DNA of 6,622 bases from Bacillota bacterium (GTDB taxonomy: Bacteria > Bacillota > Clostridia > Saccharofermentanales > UBA5734), in NCBI GenBank assembly GCA_023438965.1, contig JAEXPB010000420.1, positions 1 through 6,622 of the forward strand. The letters are read 5' to 3'. The translations under genes and the position numbers were made by a program. Positions 3,796-6,622 of this stretch are shown here, piece by piece (positions within the stretch are counted from its first letter, which is position 1; each line of letters starts with the position of its first letter). The notes under the pieces were generated by a model. It did not search any database, was not told the origin of the DNA, and was given only the letters and a program-made list of their open reading frames with translations.

Positions 3796-6477
3796 CTATT
3801 TCATCAGCAGTGTCACAATTTTATAAGGTTTAAATTCAAGCTGAACAGCTCCATTGATGATTTCCAGCCGTTGCCCGGGCCGCTCGTTCAAGTCGGCCAG
3901 ATAGATTTCCGAAAATGACTCCAGCCGCAGCGTCAGTCGAGTCTCCCGTCCCTCGTTTTCAAACAGGCGCAGAATATAGCCATCGCCGTCATATGCCCGC
4001 TTAAAGGCTGATTGAACAATATTGCCAGCGTCCCAGGCGAATGATGGCAGCCGGCCGGGTTGACCGGCAGTTGAACCGGCTTGGCAGATGATTTGTCCCA
4101 GCGGCGGGTAAAGGTAACTGTTTGCCGTATCAACAAAGGCCGTTCCTTCTGCAACCGAGTAAGGTATGAAAGCATATTCGATCCGTTGTTCGCCCAGGCA
4201 TTGCCCGCCCGGGAACTCAAAACTGTAAGCGGCCATGCCAGACCGTCGCTTCATATTCATTTGCGTCATATTGCCGACGCCGCGCAAGAGGGTCAGGCTG
4301 ACGCTGGTCTGTCCGGTCAGGTTGTCCACCCGCGGCTCGTAATCATATAATCCCCGAACGGCCACCGCCAAGCCGCGTTTTGCGTCCGCAATCGCCAGCC
4401 ATTCGCGGAAAGGGTAGATGCTGGTCGGCGGTTGCACACAACGCGCATCGGCTTGCGGTCCCACGGCCGGCCGATCCAGAATCGCAAAGGCATTCTGGGA
4501 TCGCACCGTGGCTGCGCTGAGCCGCGGATCAACCAGCAGGGCGATTTTGTGGTCATGGGCCGTATTGTTGATCGTCAGCGTCACATCGACACGCCGGGCG
4601 CCGCGGTAAATGGCCGCCGTGCAGGTGACCGGCAGGTCAATGCGATCTTTGCTGCGCTTGCCGCTTTCCAGCCGCGCCGGAACATTCAGCGTAGTCCTGA
4701 TCTGCATCATGGCGCGGACCGGCCCGCGTTCGAGGATTTCCGCCGTCTGTTCGAACCGGTTGGACAGAACGGTTTCCGAGGGGATCCAGGTCGACGAGGT
4801 ATCCCAGTAATCGCCGGTCTCGGCGGTTTCCACCAGCAGGTTCTGGCCATAATACCAGATGTTCTCCTTCTTGTCCCAGATATTCAGGAGCGAATCAGCC
4901 GCTTGCACCCGTAAATATTCATTTTCCAGGAAATCGTTTCCGACCTGCAGCGGATTGACGGCCGTTTTCTGACCGGCAGTCATGGCCACCGTCGAAAGCG
5001 TCGCTTGCGCCGGCACTTCGACGATCACCCGCTCGATCCCCCGCGGCGGATTGGCCTTGGTGGCCGGTAGATAAATATCATTGGTTTCCGGATCATCCCG
5101 CCAGAGGATCTGGCTCGGGCAAGTCCGGCCGTCCGGCGCGGTAATGTCGATATCACCTTGCCCAACCGGCAGCCAGATCTCCATAAACTGCGGCAACGCA
5201 GACGGCCGGGGCTGGTAAATCAGGATGCCGCTTTCTCTCTCGCCCCACCAGCAAGCGGTTTGCCGGCTGATGTCCGCCAAGGCGTTGTGCGCGACGCCCG
5301 CCCCGATCTGACGAATCGTGTTGAACCGGGCCAGCATCTCCGTATGCACTTCATCCGTGCTGGAGCCATGGATGCTGTCATGGGCGTGATTGGTCATCAG
5401 CAATCGCCAGGCCTCATCCAGCTGGCGGACGCTGTCCGCCCGGCCGCCGGTCAAAGCTGCCAGGGCTTCCAGAGGCTCGGCATATTTTTCGATGAGCGTT
5501 TCGGCTGCGAAATTAGCCCGTTTCAGGTATGCGCGCGTCGAAAGCGCGCCCAGGAGCACCGAGTGGAAGCGCGTGCCGATCAATTCCTGGTTATATACCG
5601 GTTTTACCGTCCTGGCAGCCTGAACCAAACGGATATAATCCTCCGGCGAACCGGTTCGGAATTCGATGTCGGTCTGCATCGCCTTGACCAGGGTCAGGAC
5701 CTGGTCGAGGTGGACGGACGGCGGCGTGTGGTCGCCGCCAATGACAACCGGAACAATGCCGGAAGGGAAATTGGCCGCCGCCTGACGGACATATTGGACG
5801 ACCGCCGCCGCATATTGCTGCGGGTTATCAATGTCCATCAGCTGCATGTATTTGCCATAAGAGATGTATCCGTCATAATAAGGCGTTGCCAGCGGATCCA
5901 GCAGGTAGTCGTTTGATTTCTTGAAGATATGGCTGTAGGAATCGCGGAAATTGATCGCGGTCAGACGGCTGCCGTCCAGGCCCTGGAACGTGAATTCATC
6001 CGGATAATCCGCGCTGATGTAGGGCATGCCCCGCATGAAAACCAGGCTGTCGATGCCGAAGCCGTTCAGTATTTGCGGCAGTTGGATCGGGTGGCCGAAA
6101 TTATCCGGCAGGTAGCCGATCTTCATCGGTTGGCCAAATTCCCTGGCTGTCCGGTCGCCATACAGGCAATTCCGGATCATCGACTCGCCGCTGGGAATCC
6201 ACTCGTCATACTGAGTGTAAAACGGACCGATGATCAGCTTCCCGCTCTGAACGAGCTGGCGGACGGTCGTCCGTTTTTCCGGGCAAACCGTCAGGTATTC
6301 TTCAACCGGGAAAACCTGTCCGTCAACCGTATAGGGCAAGGTTGCCGGATTCGCCGCACAGAGCGCCAACTGGCGATCCAGGGCCTCCACCAGCCAGAAC
6401 CGGTAGCTATGCAGCGGCTGGTACCATTCGATATCCATATGGACATGGGAAATGATAAACGCGATGATCTGGCTCAT
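3796..6477 (-). CDS. Glycoside hydrolase family 38 alpha-mannosidase
   Basis: An 893-residue retaining alpha-mannosidase of GH38, similar in length and layout to bacterial MngB-type enzymes (MngB cleaves 2-O-(6-phospho-mannosyl)-glycerate). The N-terminal catalytic domain (about 1-280) shows the zinc ligands His13 and Asp15 in HVHMDIEW, the nucleophile Asp125 in LPDNFGH, and a likely acid/base Asp249 in GGDHTPP. A helical middle domain (about 290-395) ends with the fourth zinc ligand His366 in AHDSIHGSS. The rest (about 400-893) is the beta-rich GH38 C-terminal region. There is no signal peptide, so it acts in the cytosol on imported mannosides or mannosyl oligosaccharides. Two residues differ from the common HxHWDREW motif (Met14, Ile16). 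GGAGG lies 7 bases before the ATG (6485-6489). A LacI-type regulator ends 61 bases upstream on the same strand, suggesting co-transcription and sugar-responsive control. The exact substrate is unknown. Confidence 0.95.
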   Translation of the reverse strand: MSQIIAFIISHVHMDIEWYQPLHSYRFWLVEALDRQLALCAANPATLPYTVDGQVFPVEEYLTVCPEKRTTVRQLVQSGKLIIGPFYTQYDEWIPSGESMIRNCLYGDRTAREFGQPMKIGYLPDNFGHPIQLPQILNGFGIDSLVFMRGMPYISADYPDEFTFQGLDGSRLTAINFRDSYSHIFKKSNDYLLDPLATPYYDGYISYGKYMQLMDIDNPQQYAAAVVQYVRQAAANFPSGIVPVVIGGDHTPPSVHLDQVLTLVKAMQTDIEFRTGSPEDYIRLVQAARTVKPVYNQELIGTRFHSVLLGALSTRAYLKRANFAAETLIEKYAEPLEALAALTGGRADSVRQLDEAWRLLMTNHAHDSIHGSSTDEVHTEMLARFNTIRQIGAGVAHNALADISRQTACWWGERESGILIYQPRPSALPQFMEIWLPVGQGDIDITAPDGRTCPSQILWRDDPETNDIYLPATKANPPRGIERVIVEVPAQATLSTVAMTAGQKTAVNPLQVGNDFLENEYLRVQAADSLLNIWDKKENIWYYGQNLLVETAETGDYWDTSSTWIPSETVLSNRFEQTAEILERGPVRAMMQIRTTLNVPARLESGKRSKDRIDLPVTCTAAIYRGARRVDVTLTINNTAHDHKIALLVDPRLSAATVRSQNAFAILDRPAVGPQADARCVQPPTSIYPFREWLAIADAKRGLAVAVRGLYDYEPRVDNLTGQTSVSLTLLRGVGNMTQMNMKRRSGMAAYSFEFPGGQCLGEQRIEYAFIPYSVAEGTAFVDTANSYLYPPLGQIICQAGSTAGQPGRLPSFAWDAGNIVQSAFKRAYDGDGYILRLFENEGRETRLTLRLESFSEIYLADLNERPGQRLEIINGAVQLEFKPYKIVTLLMK

Positions 6478-6538
6478 GGCTGTTCCTCCCCGGCAAATCC
6501 TGTCCTGCCTGGCTTATTTTCCTGGCCGCCGTGGTCGA

Positions 6539-6622
6539 TCAGCCGGTCGATTGCCGGATAATGACCTCGGGCGGCAAAAGAATCATCTGCACCGCAGGAT
6601 TTTGCTGGTCGATCTTGGCCAG
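6539..6622 (-). CDS. LacI-family transcriptional regulator, C-terminal end (partial)
   Basis: Only the last 27 codons and the TGA stop (plus-strand TCA, 6539-6541) are in the window; the rest lies beyond 6622. The tail contains ILLPPEVIIRQSTG, which matches the usual close of LacI/GalR proteins (leucine-rich strand, then pro-glu-hydrophobic-hydrophobic-Arg-x-Ser-Thr). No DNA-binding or sugar-binding domain can be seen here. The stop is 61 bases before the mannosidase ATG on the same strand, so the two probably share a transcript and the regulator would respond to the sugar the mannosidase acts on. The short length limits certainty; the same tail could in principle belong to another periplasmic-binding-like regulator. 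Confidence 0.78.
   Translation of the reverse strand: MAKIDQQNPAVQMILLPPEVIIRQSTG

Noticed and set aside
5158..5916. 252-codon plus-strand open frame inside the mannosidase gene
   Set aside because: It is antisense to a full-length GH38 gene with all catalytic motifs, has no recognisable domain, and is rich in Arg, Gln and Pro as expected for a shadow of a GC-rich gene.
5929..6561. 210-codon plus-strand open frame across the mannosidase start and the LacI tail
   Set aside because: It lies opposite two recognisable minus-strand coding ends and has no family features; it only hides the partial LacI gene.

Overview
The window is chromosomal bacterial DNA with dense, mostly single-gene transcription units, clear Shine-Dalgarno sites and a GC-rich background (local samples about 55-70% GC). 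The combination of a C_GCAxxG_C_C redox protein, a thioredoxin, a LacI-type regulator followed by a GH38 mannosidase, and strong GGGAGG-type ribosome sites fits an anaerobic or gut-type Bacillota (Clostridia or Negativicutes-like). That assignment is an inference; no ribosomal or marker gene is present to prove it.

Layout. (1) 26-1006, plus strand: a complete D-2-hydroxyacid dehydrogenase whose cofactor loop suggests NADP(H). (2) 1034-1483, minus: a C_GCAxxG_C_C putative redox protein that converges on gene 1. (3) 1627-1962, plus: a classical thioredoxin, divergent from gene 2. The 143-base gap between genes 2 and 3 holds a perfect 7-bp palindrome (1558-1576) that overlaps the candidate upstream elements of both promoters. 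(4) 2064-2885, minus: a PHP-domain phosphoesterase of the histidinol-phosphatase type. It converges on thioredoxin, with a bidirectional terminator hairpin (2009-2041) between them. (5) 2992-3613, minus: an AT-rich type II toxin-antitoxin operon of the HigBA layout. The toxin comes first, the genes overlap by 8 bases, and a strong sigma-A promoter has a palindrome at its -10. (6) 3796-6477, minus: an 893-residue GH38 alpha-mannosidase. (7) 6539-6622, minus: the last 27 codons of a LacI-family regulator directly upstream of the mannosidase, cut by the window edge.

How they fit together. Genes 2 and 3 look like a small thiol-redox pair under possible common control. The LacI-type regulator and the GH38 enzyme look like the edge of a mannoside-utilisation locus. 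The toxin-antitoxin pair is much more AT-rich than either side and is flanked by an 8-base direct repeat, so it is the best candidate for acquired DNA. The dehydrogenase and the PHP enzyme are ordinary metabolic genes with no pathway partner visible. I do not see a convincing new multi-gene system. The most informative leads are the shared palindrome between the two redox genes and the edges of the toxin-antitoxin island.
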